The notes under the pieces: generated by a model
Databases searched by the model: none
What the model was told of the DNA's origin: nothing
What the model saw: the letters and a program-made list of their open reading frames with translations, nothing else
In this document: piece after piece, positions 33,070 through 40,824 of the stretch
Position numbering within the stretch: the first letter of the stretch is position 1
How the letters are laid out: the number at the start of each line of letters is the position of its first letter
Source: Butyrivibrio sp.
Lineage (GTDB): Bacteria > Bacillota > Clostridia > Lachnospirales > Lachnospiraceae
Reading direction: 5' to 3'
Length of the DNA stretch: 64,000 nt
Assembly (NCBI GenBank): GCA_016297265.1
Contig: JAEDHB010000003.1
Coordinates: 1 to 64,000, forward strand
Program-made: the position numbers and the translations under genes

Positions 33070-34140
33070 ATGGCAAAAGAAGGAAAAAGTAAGTCAACAA
33101 AAAATTATTTGCATCATATTTTTATTGACGGATTTAGCGGAATGGCGTTGGGTTTATTTGCAACGCTGATAATCGGAACAATTCTCGGACAGATTGGTAA
33201 GTTCATTCCGGGCGTTGTGGGTGACTATATTACATATGTAAGTAACATAGCAAAAAGCCTTATGGGCGCCGGCATCGGTGTGGGTATTGCCAGCAAATTT
33301 AAGGAAGGCCCTCTGGTGACTGTTGCGGCGGCTGTCGCAGGAATGGTGGGTGCGTTCCCTTCAATAATCACTACTGGAGCAATCGCATTGGGCGCGCCGG
33401 GTAATCCGTTAAGTGCGTTTGTTGCAGCATTTGTGGCAATAGAAATCGGAAGATTAATAGCAGGCAAAACACCGGTGGATATCATTCTCACACCATTGGT
33501 TGTTATTCTTGTCGGTGGTGTTATTGCATATTTTGCCGGTCCGTATATAGCAAAATTCACCAACTGGCTGGGTGAATTGATTACAATTAATGTTGAAGAA
33601 CATCCTTTGATTGGAGGTATAGTTGTATCCGCACTTATGGGTATTTTCCTCACATTACCGATAAGTTCGGCAGCTATCGGAATCGTATTTGGTCTGAGCG
33701 GACTATCTGCCGGTGCGGCAACGGTGGGATGCTGTTGTCAGATGGTAGGATTCGCAGTTATGAGTTTCAGGGAAAATAAATTCGGCGGACTCATATCCCA
33801 GGGACTTGGAACTTCCATGATTCAGATGCCGAATATTATCAAGAATCCAAGAGTATGGATTCCGCCGATTGTATCAAGTATTCTTTTGGCACCGCTTTCG
33901 ACACTTGTATTCAAAATGCACAGCGATGCAGTTGGCTCAGGAATGGGTTCGTCAGGACTTGTAGGACAGTTTGAGGCATATGCAACAATGGTTTCGGAGG
34001 GGATGAAACCTATTGTGGCAATCGGAGAAATTGCTCTTATGCATTTTATTTTGCCGGCAGTGCTTACGCTGCTTATCTCTGAAGGATTCAGAAAGGCACA
34101 GTGGATTAAGGCGGGCGACCTTAAGGTGGATGCAGAATAA
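33070..34140 (+). CDS. PTS-type EIIC-like membrane transporter
   Basis: The 356-aa product is highly hydrophobic with about nine to ten membrane helices. It resembles the EIIC_2 (PF13303-type) group of phosphotransferase transport proteins, including GAFPSIITTGAIALGAPGNPL and SSAAIGIVFGLSGLSAGAATVGCCCQ in separate segments. EIIC proteins carry sugars or related compounds but need EIIA and EIIB to phosphorylate them; neither is encoded here. It is a single-gene unit with a palindromic operator candidate upstream and a terminator after it. Substrate unknown. It may also be a facilitator without phosphorylation. Confidence 0.85.
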   Translation: MAKEGKSKSTKNYLHHIFIDGFSGMALGLFATLIIGTILGQIGKFIPGVVGDYITYVSNIAKSLMGAGIGVGIASKFKEGPLVTVAAAVAGMVGAFPSIITTGAIALGAPGNPLSAFVAAFVAIEIGRLIAGKTPVDIILTPLVVILVGGVIAYFAGPYIAKFTNWLGELITINVEEHPLIGGIVVSALMGIFLTLPISSAAIGIVFGLSGLSAGAATVGCCCQMVGFAVMSFRENKFGGLISQGLGTSMIQMPNIIKNPRVWIPPIVSSILLAPLSTLVFKMHSDAVGSGMGSSGLVGQFEAYATMVSEGMKPIVAIGEIALMHFILPAVLTLLISEGFRKAQWIKAGDLKVDAE

Positions 34141-34169
34141 CCCAATTCAATATATTTTTTTCAAGGCGG

Positions 34170-34208
34170 ACCATCGTAAATATTGATTGTTTACGATGGT
34201 TTTGCTTT
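34170..34208 (+). terminator. Intrinsic terminator after the EIIC gene
   Basis: ACCATCGTAAA (34170-34180) pairs perfectly with TTTACGATGGT (34190-34200), followed by TTTGCTTTT. Confidence 0.85.
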
Positions 34209-34293
34209 TAGTATTTTGTTGAAAAAACAGAGTGGATGATTTATAATTATCTTAGCAATTTTCGTAACAACATAATTGATGGAGGTTAGCAGT

Positions 34294-35403
34294 TTGGAAG
34301 GTAGTACTATTTTATCGGGGGATATCAATAGCCTTAGAATATATCGCAACGTTGTCGAAGAATATGACAAGGTCAAAGAAGCCTGTAACCAGGCGGCAAT
34401 GGACGAAAAGAAACTGGAGCGGGAGCTCGCTATTAATCAGAAGGACTTAAAGGATACAATCGATTCTACAATTAAGAAAAGGCGTAGCGAGATTGCATCA
34501 ACATATGATGTTGAGATTGACAGAACTCAGGATAAGATTAAAAAGATTAAGAAAAAGAGAGAGAAAGTAAAAGAGGGTGGTGTCAAGGAACGAATTGCCG
34601 ATGCCACATCCGGATTATCTTCACAGAACAAGGATATTAAGAAGGATATCAAATTAGCCCTCAAGGAGGAAAAACTTCCTGCCTTTTGCGGAACACATTT
34701 TTACTTCATGCTCTATTTTACCAAGGGCGCAAGTGAGGTATTTGGATGTGCATTGATGATTCTCATATTCCTGCTTGCTTTGCCTGCCTTGGTTTGGTGG
34801 GCGTTGCCTTGGGAAAAGCTCGGAGATAAATGGCAGATTCCTTCTTTTGCAATAACATATTTTGTAATTATTCTATTCATATTCTTTATATATAAGATTA
34901 TCGGTGACCGTACTAAGGGAAAACATGCCGATAAGCTTAATGAGATACGCGCATTGAGGGACAGAGTAAGAAGCAATGATAAGGAAATTAACAGAATTTC
35001 CACATCGATTACTCACGAGGAGAACGAAGACATAGAAGGCCTTGGTGATTTGGACGAGCAAATTAAGAATGAAGAGGCGGTTCTGCTTAAGACCACATCG
35101 GATAAGGAAAACGCACTCCTTAATTTTGATAGAACTGTCAGTGCACAGATTAAGCAGGAAATTGAGACAAGAGAGCTTCCGAGAATCAATGAAATTGAGA
35201 AGGCATATAGGGAAGCCTGTGCAAAGCATACCGAATTTGACAACAGGGCTAAAGAGATGGGAATTCAGATATCTTCAGATTATGAAGCATATCTTGGCAA
35301 AGAATATACCAATGTCGAAAAGATTGATGAACTGATTTCCATAATGGAAGCAGGAAATGCCGCTACAGTTTCCGAAGCGGTCAACACACATAAGACAATG
35401 TAA
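34294..35403 (+). CDS. Coiled-coil protein with central membrane hairpin, unknown function
   Basis: The 369-aa product has three parts. An N-terminal highly charged helical region (about 5-120) contains repeated KKIKKKREKVKEG-type stretches. Two central hydrophobic segments (about 145-172 and 185-207) follow. A second long charged coiled coil (about 215-345) ends it. Both coiled coils should face the cytoplasm. I do not recognise a family. TTG 34294 is preferred because GGAGG lies eight bases before it; ATG 34276 precedes that site. It is monocistronic and ends in a terminator shared with yyaC. A scaffold or vesicle/septum-related role is possible but unsupported. Confidence 0.7.
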   Translation: MEGSTILSGDINSLRIYRNVVEEYDKVKEACNQAAMDEKKLERELAINQKDLKDTIDSTIKKRRSEIASTYDVEIDRTQDKIKKIKKKREKVKEGGVKERIADATSGLSSQNKDIKKDIKLALKEEKLPAFCGTHFYFMLYFTKGASEVFGCALMILIFLLALPALVWWALPWEKLGDKWQIPSFAITYFVIILFIFFIYKIIGDRTKGKHADKLNEIRALRDRVRSNDKEINRISTSITHEENEDIEGLGDLDEQIKNEEAVLLKTTSDKENALLNFDRTVSAQIKQEIETRELPRINEIEKAYREACAKHTEFDNRAKEMGIQISSDYEAYLGKEYTNVEKIDELISIMEAGNAATVSEAVNTHKTM

Positions 35404-35409
35404 AATAGC

Positions 35410-35449
35410 AATTCCCCTTGTATCTTGGAACGATACAGGGGGAATTTTT
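35410..35449. terminator. Bidirectional intrinsic terminator
   Basis: AATTCCCC-TTGTATC (35410-35424) pairs with GATACAG-GGGGAATT (35432-35446). T-rich runs follow on the plus strand and A-rich sequence precedes, so it can stop both the coiled-coil gene and the convergent yyaC. Confidence 0.82.
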
Positions 35450-35999
35450 AGCTAAGACTGTACAGGCTGTACAAAAGCGCCTTGCTGATTGTGTCCGCGA
35501 GCTTCATGACATTTGAAAGCTTTGTTGTCTGAAGAAGCAGCGAGTCCATACCTCCGGAAAGATTGACGATACCGGTAATATGGGCATGTCCTACGGAGGG
35601 AAGCTCCTTTTTTACGCCCAAACCGGGTCTTAGAGGGCAATTTGATAATGTTACAAAACCCAGATGTTCTTTTTGTCCCAGAGAGGCATCTATTGCAAGA
35701 ATAAAAGCGTTCGGGTGCAGTCTTCTGATTTCCGATATTTTCTCATTAATGTTTCCGGCATGAATGGGATTGTCCAGAGTGCCATATATATTAACATGTT
35801 TCAGACTGTATTTCTGAAGCTTGTATCCGATGAGAGGCCCCAGGCTGTCCCCCGTGGAGCGGTCACTGCCGATGCACATAATTACAATATTTTTGTATGA
35901 GGAATAATTATTGAAAAGCTCCTCCAAGTGGGACTGGAGCTGAAATGTACAAAAACTATCTTTGGAATCAAGGTAAATTGTTGAAAAAGTTGGTCGCAT
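35448..35999 (-). CDS. yyaC: Spore protease YyaC-like protein (DUF1256)
   Basis: The 183-aa product matches the YyaC family, a hydrogenase-maturation-protease-like fold made during sporulation in Bacillus and Clostridia. Visible motifs are MCIGSDRSTGDSLGPLIGYKL (in two parts), GTLDNPIHAGN, ILAIDASLGQ and SVGHAHITGIVNLSG. The conserved Asp in GSDRSTGD and the Asp in IDASLG fit metal-dependent peptidase sites. Its presence suggests that the organism can sporulate or descends from spore formers. It is divergent from the LysM operon. Confidence 0.92.
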   Translation of the reverse strand: MRPTFSTIYLDSKDSFCTFQLQSHLEELFNNYSSYKNIVIMCIGSDRSTGDSLGPLIGYKLQKYSLKHVNIYGTLDNPIHAGNINEKISEIRRLHPNAFILAIDASLGQKEHLGFVTLSNCPLRPGLGVKKELPSVGHAHITGIVNLSGGMDSLLLQTTKLSNVMKLADTISKALLYSLYSLS

Positions 36000-36204
36000 A
36001 AATAGTCCTTTCTTTTCAATTAATTCTATTCAATTGATGTTTTTTTATGCAAAAATATATTGATAAAATATGACATAATTTTTTATGACACAAAAAATAT
36101 GTCGCAAATAATAAAAAAATAGATGATTTTAGAAGTGAAAAATGCTAAACTAACTCTATACATTGTGTTAATATGTATAAGGATTGTAATATGGAGGTGA
36201 CTTC

Positions 36205-37311
36205 ATGGAAGTTATGTATGATGGTAAAACAAAGAAAATCAATCTCCCAAGAAATGTAAAACAGATTGGTGAAGATAATGCCAATAGAAAGATATATATT
36301 GAAGATTATGCCTATTCCTTTATCAAGGACATCGTGGTTGATGAGGATGAGGACGGCGCTGTAGGACTCCTGTTAGGAGAGATAAATGAAGCGGAAGACA
36401 ATACATATGTGTTCATAAAATGTGCGGTTCAGGTTAATAATGCGGCAGTATTTGTGGACAAGGTGGCATTTACCGACGAGACCTGGAATGTGGTTAATAA
36501 CACAATCAGGCTATATTTTCCCGGAATGGCAATCGTGGGGTGGTATCTGACATCCGGCAAAATTGACGATATCAAAGTTATATCCGAGGCAGATGAAGAA
36601 AGTTTTGCAGGCGATAACAAGGTTGTATTCATATATAATCCGGATAATGGGGAAGAGAAATTTTTGGAAAAATCAAAGTCAGGACTTACCGAGGTTTCCG
36701 GTTATACGGTTTTTTATGAAAAAAATGAGATGATGCAGGAATATCTCGTGGATTATCGCAAGGAGCATGAGATTCGTGCCACAGCGGAAGACAAGGATGA
36801 TGAGCAATACAGAAAGCTTATCGAAAAGAGAAAACCCGAGGTATCAAGAGCAGTTAAGAGGCATCTTTCAATTGTATATGCTTTGAGTATGATGTTGATT
36901 ATCGTTGTGCTGGTAATCGGAATTAATGCGATTAATGATAACAACAAGAAAAAGATTAATAACCCTACAAAGGTTGCTGAAGCCGGAAGTGACGAGACGG
37001 TTCCTGTGAACAAAGCGGACGGAGATGTAACTTCAGCAGAACCGGAAACTACACAGGCACAGACAGAAGCACCAACACAGAAGCCAACCGAGAAGCCAAC
37101 CGAGAAACCAACCGAAAAACCAACCGAGAAGCCAACCGAGGCTCCTTCAGAGGAAAAGTACAAGGTTGAGCAGGGGGATACCTGGTACAGTATTTGCGAG
37201 AAATTTTATGGAAGTCAGACTAATAAAGGTGTTAAGAAGCTTCAGGATGCCAATCCGGAGGCTACCGATAATGGTCTTGAACCGGGAATTGTCCTGATTA
37301 TTCCTGTATAG
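36205..37311 (+). CDS. JAMM/MPN-like domain-LysM membrane protein with inactive-looking metal site
   Basis: The 368-aa product has four parts. Residues 30-175 resemble an MPN/JAMM domain: GLLLGE (54-59, with the family's glutamate), FTDETW (89-94) and PGMAIVGWYLTSG (106-118). The last would be IVGWYHTHPG in active enzymes, so both zinc-binding histidines are Leu115 and Ser117. A membrane helix follows at about 224-248. A linker with a KPTE repeat (293-312) leads to a C-terminal LysM domain (320-368) starting KVEQGDTWYSICEKFYG. The domain order places the MPN part in the cytoplasm and LysM in the wall. Start follows GGAGGTGA. First of a three-gene operon. Confidence 0.78.
   Translation: MEVMYDGKTKKINLPRNVKQIGEDNANRKIYIEDYAYSFIKDIVVDEDEDGAVGLLLGEINEAEDNTYVFIKCAVQVNNAAVFVDKVAFTDETWNVVNNTIRLYFPGMAIVGWYLTSGKIDDIKVISEADEESFAGDNKVVFIYNPDNGEEKFLEKSKSGLTEVSGYTVFYEKNEMMQEYLVDYRKEHEIRATAEDKDDEQYRKLIEKRKPEVSRAVKRHLSIVYALSMMLIIVVLVIGINAINDNNKKKINNPTKVAEAGSDETVPVNKADGDVTSAEPETTQAQTEAPTQKPTEKPTEKPTEKPTEKPTEAPSEEKYKVEQGDTWYSICEKFYGSQTNKGVKKLQDANPEATDNGLEPGIVLIIPV
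37081..37140 (+). repeat. 12-bp tandem repeat (five copies) coding KPTE
   Basis: Five near-identical copies of AAGCCAACCGAG lie in frame inside the LysM-protein gene, giving repeated Lys-Pro-Thr-Glu. Such linkers span the cell wall. The nearly unchanged DNA copies could gain or lose units by slippage without a frameshift. Confidence 0.9.
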
Positions 37312-37325
37312 AGAGGTACTATTAA

Positions 37326-38534
37326 TTGTCAAATCAAACATATAATGATGAAAACAAACATGTAAATATAGATGAAGAGACAGAAACCGCTTCCAAGAAT
37401 CACAAGCGGCACCGTGGTTCCCGCAGGAAAATCATTGGAATGGTGGCCGGGGCACTTTTGATTATTGCTGTTTTCGTTGTATGTTTTACCAGAGTAAAAT
37501 CGACCTACAACTCTTATACGGTAAAATCATCCGTTGCCAGAAATGACAATTCTGCAGTTCATTATGTAGCACTTGAAGACGGATACATTTCCTTTGGACA
37601 TGACGGGGCTGCAAAATACTCCTACAAAGGCGCTAAGGAATGGGAACAGACTTACGAGATAAATAATCCTGTTATTGACAGATGCGGTAATTATATTGCA
37701 GTGGCGGATATCGGAGGAAATCTGGTATATGTATTTGATAAGGAAGGGTATGTTAATACGGTTAACACGGCGCTTCCGATTATTCAGATGAATGTGTCCG
37801 GAGACGGATATGTGGTGGCTTCCCTTGAAGATGCAAGAGCTACTTTTATCAATATGTATGGTCCGGATAATGAGAAAATATACAGCATCAAAACCGTTAT
37901 TGAGGGTGACGGGTTTCCGGTAAGTATTGCGGTATCGCCTTCCACCAATCTTTTGATGGTATCATATTCTGCCGTTAAGCAGACGGAATTTTCCAACAGC
38001 GTTGTATTTTACAATTTCGACGAAGTGGGACAGAATGAGGTGGAAAGAGTTGTGGCCGGATTTGACGGCTATAAGGATAAAGTGGTTTCGAAGGTTGATT
38101 TTATTAGCGGGAACAGGGCAATTGCATATGGTGAAAATACTATCAGCATATTTTCTGTTGATGAATATCCAAAGCTTCTAAAAGAAATTGATGTTGAAAG
38201 TCCGATTAAGAAAGTGTTTTATTCTGACAAATATGTTGGATACACATACGCTGCAGGAGACGGTAAGGATGGAGTAATGATTTATTCCGAGGATGGCAAG
38301 CTAATATCGGAAAATACCATAGATGATGATTATTCTGACATCGCTTTTGTGGAAGACAAGGTAATGATGTATGGAAACAATAGTTTTGCAATAACAAAGC
38401 TCAACGGAAAAACTGTTTTTGACAAAACTCTGGAGGAAGGTATTGTAGCACTAATGCCTATTTCCGGAGAAAATAAATATTTATACGTAAGTGGGAATAA
38501 AATACAATATATTGAATTAAAACACGGAGGCTGA
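37326..38534 (+). CDS. Membrane-anchored beta-propeller-like protein (DUF5711-like)
   Basis: The 402-aa product has a basic cytoplasmic N terminus (KNHKRHRGSRRK), one membrane helix (about 38-57) and a large extracytoplasmic domain (about 75-400). That domain has repeated strand-turn units such as NYIAVADIGGNLVYVFDKEG and GDGYVVASLEDARATF, as in quinoprotein/WD-like propellers. It resembles DUF5711 proteins seen near LysM and CvpA genes in Clostridia. The start is TTG 37326 after GAGAGGT, 14 bases from the LysM gene; the CvpA gene follows one base later. Function unknown; probably envelope-associated. Confidence 0.78.
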   Translation: MSNQTYNDENKHVNIDEETETASKNHKRHRGSRRKIIGMVAGALLIIAVFVVCFTRVKSTYNSYTVKSSVARNDNSAVHYVALEDGYISFGHDGAAKYSYKGAKEWEQTYEINNPVIDRCGNYIAVADIGGNLVYVFDKEGYVNTVNTALPIIQMNVSGDGYVVASLEDARATFINMYGPDNEKIYSIKTVIEGDGFPVSIAVSPSTNLLMVSYSAVKQTEFSNSVVFYNFDEVGQNEVERVVAGFDGYKDKVVSKVDFISGNRAIAYGENTISIFSVDEYPKLLKEIDVESPIKKVFYSDKYVGYTYAAGDGKDGVMIYSEDGKLISENTIDDDYSDIAFVEDKVMMYGNNSFAITKLNGKTVFDKTLEEGIVALMPISGENKYLYVSGNKIQYIELKHGG

Positions 38535-38535
38535 T

Positions 38536-39207
38536 ATGAACTGGACATTACTGGCAGTTGTTCTGATTCTTGCCATGGTAATTGGAATAGGAGCTGCAAA
38601 AGGTCTTATCAAAATGATTTTTTCCGTATTGGTATTGATAGTTACGGTTGTGATTACCACATTGATAACTCCTTGGCTGAGCAATTTTCTCGGTAGGGTG
38701 ACAAATTGGGATGATGCATTGAGAACCAAGGTGGAAAAATACTACGAAGATAACGATATGCTTCTGTCCAACGGAAAATTTGAAATCGATAATTCAAAAT
38801 TCCCCAAAATTCTTGCAGATTCCATCAAGGAAGAAGCGAATGATGTGATAAATGACGGGGCGCAAAAATATAACGACTGCGTCATAGATGCTACAACCAA
38901 AATTATTTTCCGCGCGATTGTCTACATAGCAACATTTATTGTTCTGTACATTATTTTGAAAGCATTGGGAATGATATTTGATATTATAAGCAGACTTCCT
39001 GTACTCAACCAGGTAAATCGAATCGGAGGAGCCCTTGTGGGAATCGTGGGTGGATTGATAGCAATATGGATTTTCTTCATAATTATTACATCTGTGGGAA
39101 ATACCAAATTCGGTTCAATGGTTACGGAAGAGATTAATGAAAATGCATTTCTGACATTTTTATATGAGAAAAATCTGATACAAATGTTTATTTTCAATCT
39201 TTTCTAA
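38536..39207 (+). CDS. CvpA-family membrane protein
   Basis: The 223-aa product has four membrane helices (about 3-20, 27-46, 130-155 and 170-195). It shows the CvpA/colicin-V-production pattern GIGAAKGLIKMIFSV near the start and NRIGGALVGIVGGLIAIW in the third helix region. CvpA-family proteins affect envelope integrity, secretion or surface properties in various bacteria; the mechanism is unclear. The middle region (about 55-115) is a charged extracytoplasmic loop. It is the third gene of the LysM operon with a GGAGG site overlapping the preceding stop. Confidence 0.85.
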   Translation: MNWTLLAVVLILAMVIGIGAAKGLIKMIFSVLVLIVTVVITTLITPWLSNFLGRVTNWDDALRTKVEKYYEDNDMLLSNGKFEIDNSKFPKILADSIKEEANDVINDGAQKYNDCVIDATTKIIFRAIVYIATFIVLYIILKALGMIFDIISRLPVLNQVNRIGGALVGIVGGLIAIWIFFIIITSVGNTKFGSMVTEEINENAFLTFLYEKNLIQMFIFNLF

Positions 39208-39214
39208 AATAAGC

Positions 39215-39243
39215 TTGACGAAATGGGTTATCCTTGCTATACT
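39215..39243 (+). promoter_or_regulatory. Promoter of tRNA-Cys
   Basis: TTGACG (39215-39220) and TATACT (39238-39243) are spaced by 17 bases. A nine-base inverted repeat, GGGTTATCC (39225-39233) and GGATAACCC (39259-39267), flanks the -10 element and leader. Confidence 0.8.
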
Positions 39244-39274
39244 GTAATAGCTGTTGAGGGATAACCCTTGATAT

Positions 39275-39345
39275 GGCGAGTTAGCCAAGTGGTAAGGCGT
39301 GGGTCTGCAACACCCTGATCGCCGGTTCAAATCCGGCACTCGCCT
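39275..39345 (+). tRNA. tRNA-Cys (GCA)
   Basis: A 71-base cloverleaf: acceptor GGCGAGT (39275-39281) pairs with ACTCGCC (39338-39344), discriminator T. The D arm contains GCCAAGTGGTAAGGC, the anticodon loop is CTGCAAC with anticodon GCA, and the T arm is GCCGGTTCAAATCCGGC. CCA is not encoded. Confidence 0.95.
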
Positions 39346-39353
39346 CTATTAAT

Positions 39354-39380
39354 GCTTGAGAATTATCTCAAGCTTTTTTT
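39354..39380 (+). terminator. Terminator after tRNA-Cys
   Basis: GCTTGAG (39354-39360) pairs with CTCAAGC (39367-39373), followed by seven T. Its position argues against a longer DUF951 start at 39352. Confidence 0.88.
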
Positions 39381-39405
39381 ATCTGATTTTTATATGGGGG
39401 AAGCC

Positions 39406-39585
39406 ATGGATTTTCAAGTAGGCAACATTATCAGAATGAAAAAACCTCATCCTTGCGGAAGTAAGGAGTGGGAGATTCTAAGAGTTGGCGCAGATTTCAG
39501 ACTTAAATGCGTCGGTTGCGGTCATCAGATTATGGTTGCAAGAAAGCTTGTGGAAAAAAACTGCCGCGAAATCGTAAAGCAGTAA
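39406..39585 (+). CDS. DUF951 domain protein (59 aa)
   Basis: A small basic protein starting MDFQVGNIIRMKKPHPCGSK and continuing with RLKCVGCGHQIMVAR. This is the DUF951 family found in nearly all Firmicutes, often close to ychF or ribosomal genes. The three cysteines (HPCG, KCVGC) may bind zinc. The strand-rich fold resembles nucleic-acid-binding domains, but no function is established. ATG 39406 has a GGGGGAAG site; an earlier ATG would start inside the tRNA terminator. It lies just before rpsF. Confidence 0.9.
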   Translation: MDFQVGNIIRMKKPHPCGSKEWEILRVGADFRLKCVGCGHQIMVARKLVEKNCREIVKQ

Positions 39586-39715
39586 TGATTTATCGGAAAA
39601 AGCTTGCATTATCCCGAGAACTATGGTATCATATGTTTTCGTGATATATAGATTTATATTCCTTGCTCCCTGCTCGGACAGGGGGCCACAAGACCAGAAG
39701 GAGGTGTAGTACAGC

Positions 39716-40003
39716 ATGAACAAATACGAATTAGTAGTCGTTGTTAACGCAATGGTTGAGGACGATGTAAGAGCAGCTGTCATCGAAAAAGTTAAGGATC
39801 TTATCGCTCGTTTCGGAGGAAAATTCTCTGATATTGAAGAGTGGGGCAAGAAGAAACTTGCATATGAGATTCAGAAGATGAATGACGGTTTCTATTACTT
39901 TATCCACTTTGATGCGGAAGCAACTGTTCCGGCAGAGCTTGAAGCTCAGCTCCGTATCATGGATAATGTTCTTAGATACTTATGCGTTAAGGTAGAAGAA
40001 TAA
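39716..40003 (+). CDS. rpsF: Ribosomal protein bS6
   Basis: bS6 pairs with bS18 on the platform of the small ribosomal subunit. The 95-aa product has the bS6 pattern NKYELVVVVNA, the IEEWGKKKLAYEI strand and FDAEATVPAELEAQLRIMDNVLRYL in the C-terminal half. It is the first gene of the conserved rpsF-ssb-rpsR block. A GC-rich hairpin (CCCTG 39668-39672 with CAGGG 39679-39683) precedes the AAGGAGG site in the leader; it lacks a clear match to the known S6:S18 target. Confidence 0.97.
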   Translation: MNKYELVVVVNAMVEDDVRAAVIEKVKDLIARFGGKFSDIEEWGKKKLAYEIQKMNDGFYYFIHFDAEATVPAELEAQLRIMDNVLRYLCVKVEE

Positions 40004-40045
40004 TCGCTGAATCGATTCTGTTGGAATCGGGATATGGAGGCAGAT

Positions 40046-40486
40046 ATGAATAAAGTTATCTTAATGGGTAGATTAACAAGAGATCCGGATGTCCGTTATA
40101 CAACGGGTGAGAGATCATCAACAATTGCAAGATATACATTAGCAGTTGATAGAAGACGCCGCGCAAATGACGGTGAGCAGACAGCAGATTTCATTTCCTG
40201 TGTTGCTTTTGATAAGTCGGCAGAATTTGCTGAGAAATACCTTAAACAGGGTACAAAAGTAGTTATTACGGGAAGAATCCAGACTGGAAGCTACGTTAAT
40301 AAGGACGGCAATAAGGTATATACAACAGATGTTGTTGTAGAAGATCAGGAATTTGCTGAAAGCAAAGCTTCAGCAGGCGGTGATGGCGCTTATGTTCCTG
40401 CAGCTGGAAAGCCATCTGCTTCAAACGCAGGAGATGGATTTATCAATATTCCTGACGGAGTTGAAGATGAGGGCTTACCTTTTTAA
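40046..40486 (+). CDS. ssb: Single-stranded DNA-binding protein
   Basis: SSB coats single-stranded DNA at replication and repair sites. The 146-aa product has the OB fold (about 1-110) beginning MNKVILMGRLTRDPDVRYT, a variable Gly/Ala/Pro-rich linker and the acidic C-terminal tail GVEDEGLPF, through which partner proteins bind. ATG 40046 follows ATGGAGGCAGAT, so it is preferred over ATG 40034, which lies inside that site. Gene order rpsF-ssb-rpsR is conserved across Firmicutes. Confidence 0.97.
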   Translation: MNKVILMGRLTRDPDVRYTTGERSSTIARYTLAVDRRRRANDGEQTADFISCVAFDKSAEFAEKYLKQGTKVVITGRIQTGSYVNKDGNKVYTTDVVVEDQEFAESKASAGGDGAYVPAAGKPSASNAGDGFINIPDGVEDEGLPF

Positions 40487-40515
40487 ATCAATATTATATA
40501 AGGAGGTCATGACAA

Positions 40516-40782
40516 ATGTCTAATCCAAGAGATGCTAAGGGCGATTCTCCAATGAAGAAGAGAATGGGTCGTAGAAGAAAAAAAGTTTGTGTATTCTGTG
40601 CCGATAGCGCTAATAATGTTATCGATTACAAGGATGTCAATAAATTAAAAAGATATGTATCAGAGAGAGGTAAAATCCTCCCTAGAAGAATTACAGGTAC
40701 ATGTGCAAAACATCAGAGAACTCTTACTGTTGCAGTTAAGAGAGCAAGACATATCGCACTTTTACCTTATACATTGGATTAA
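40516..40782 (+). CDS. rpsR: Ribosomal protein bS18
   Basis: The 88-aa product has the bS18 core DYKDVNKLKRYVSERGKILPRR and ends with RARHIALLPYTLD. Its N terminus KKRMGRRRKKVCVFC carries a CVFC cysteine pair, plus a later TGTC, pointing to the zinc-binding C+ form of bS18. It is the third gene of rpsF-ssb-rpsR, preceded by AAGGAGG and followed by an intrinsic terminator at 40792-40822. Confidence 0.97.
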   Translation: MSNPRDAKGDSPMKKRMGRRRKKVCVFCADSANNVIDYKDVNKLKRYVSERGKILPRRITGTCAKHQRTLTVAVKRARHIALLPYTLD

Positions 40783-40791
40783 TTTAAATTT

Positions 40792-40822
40792 AAGCTTCAT
40801 CGCATATGCGGTGAAGCTTTTT
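40792..40822 (+). terminator. Intrinsic terminator after rpsR
   Basis: AAGCTTCA (40792-40799) pairs with TGAAGCTT (40812-40819), with CGCATATGCG inside extending the stem; T run follows. Confidence 0.85.
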
Positions 40823-40824
40823 AT

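Noticed and set aside
37081..37140. CRISPR-like regular repeat
   Set aside because: The 12-base units are contiguous with no spacers and lie in frame inside a coding region; it is a protein linker repeat.
39661..39715. S6:S18 autoregulatory RNA site in the rpsF leader
   Set aside because: A CCCTG/CAGGG hairpin is present, but the expected CCG loop and paired GGC arrangement cannot be shown, so I did not call it.
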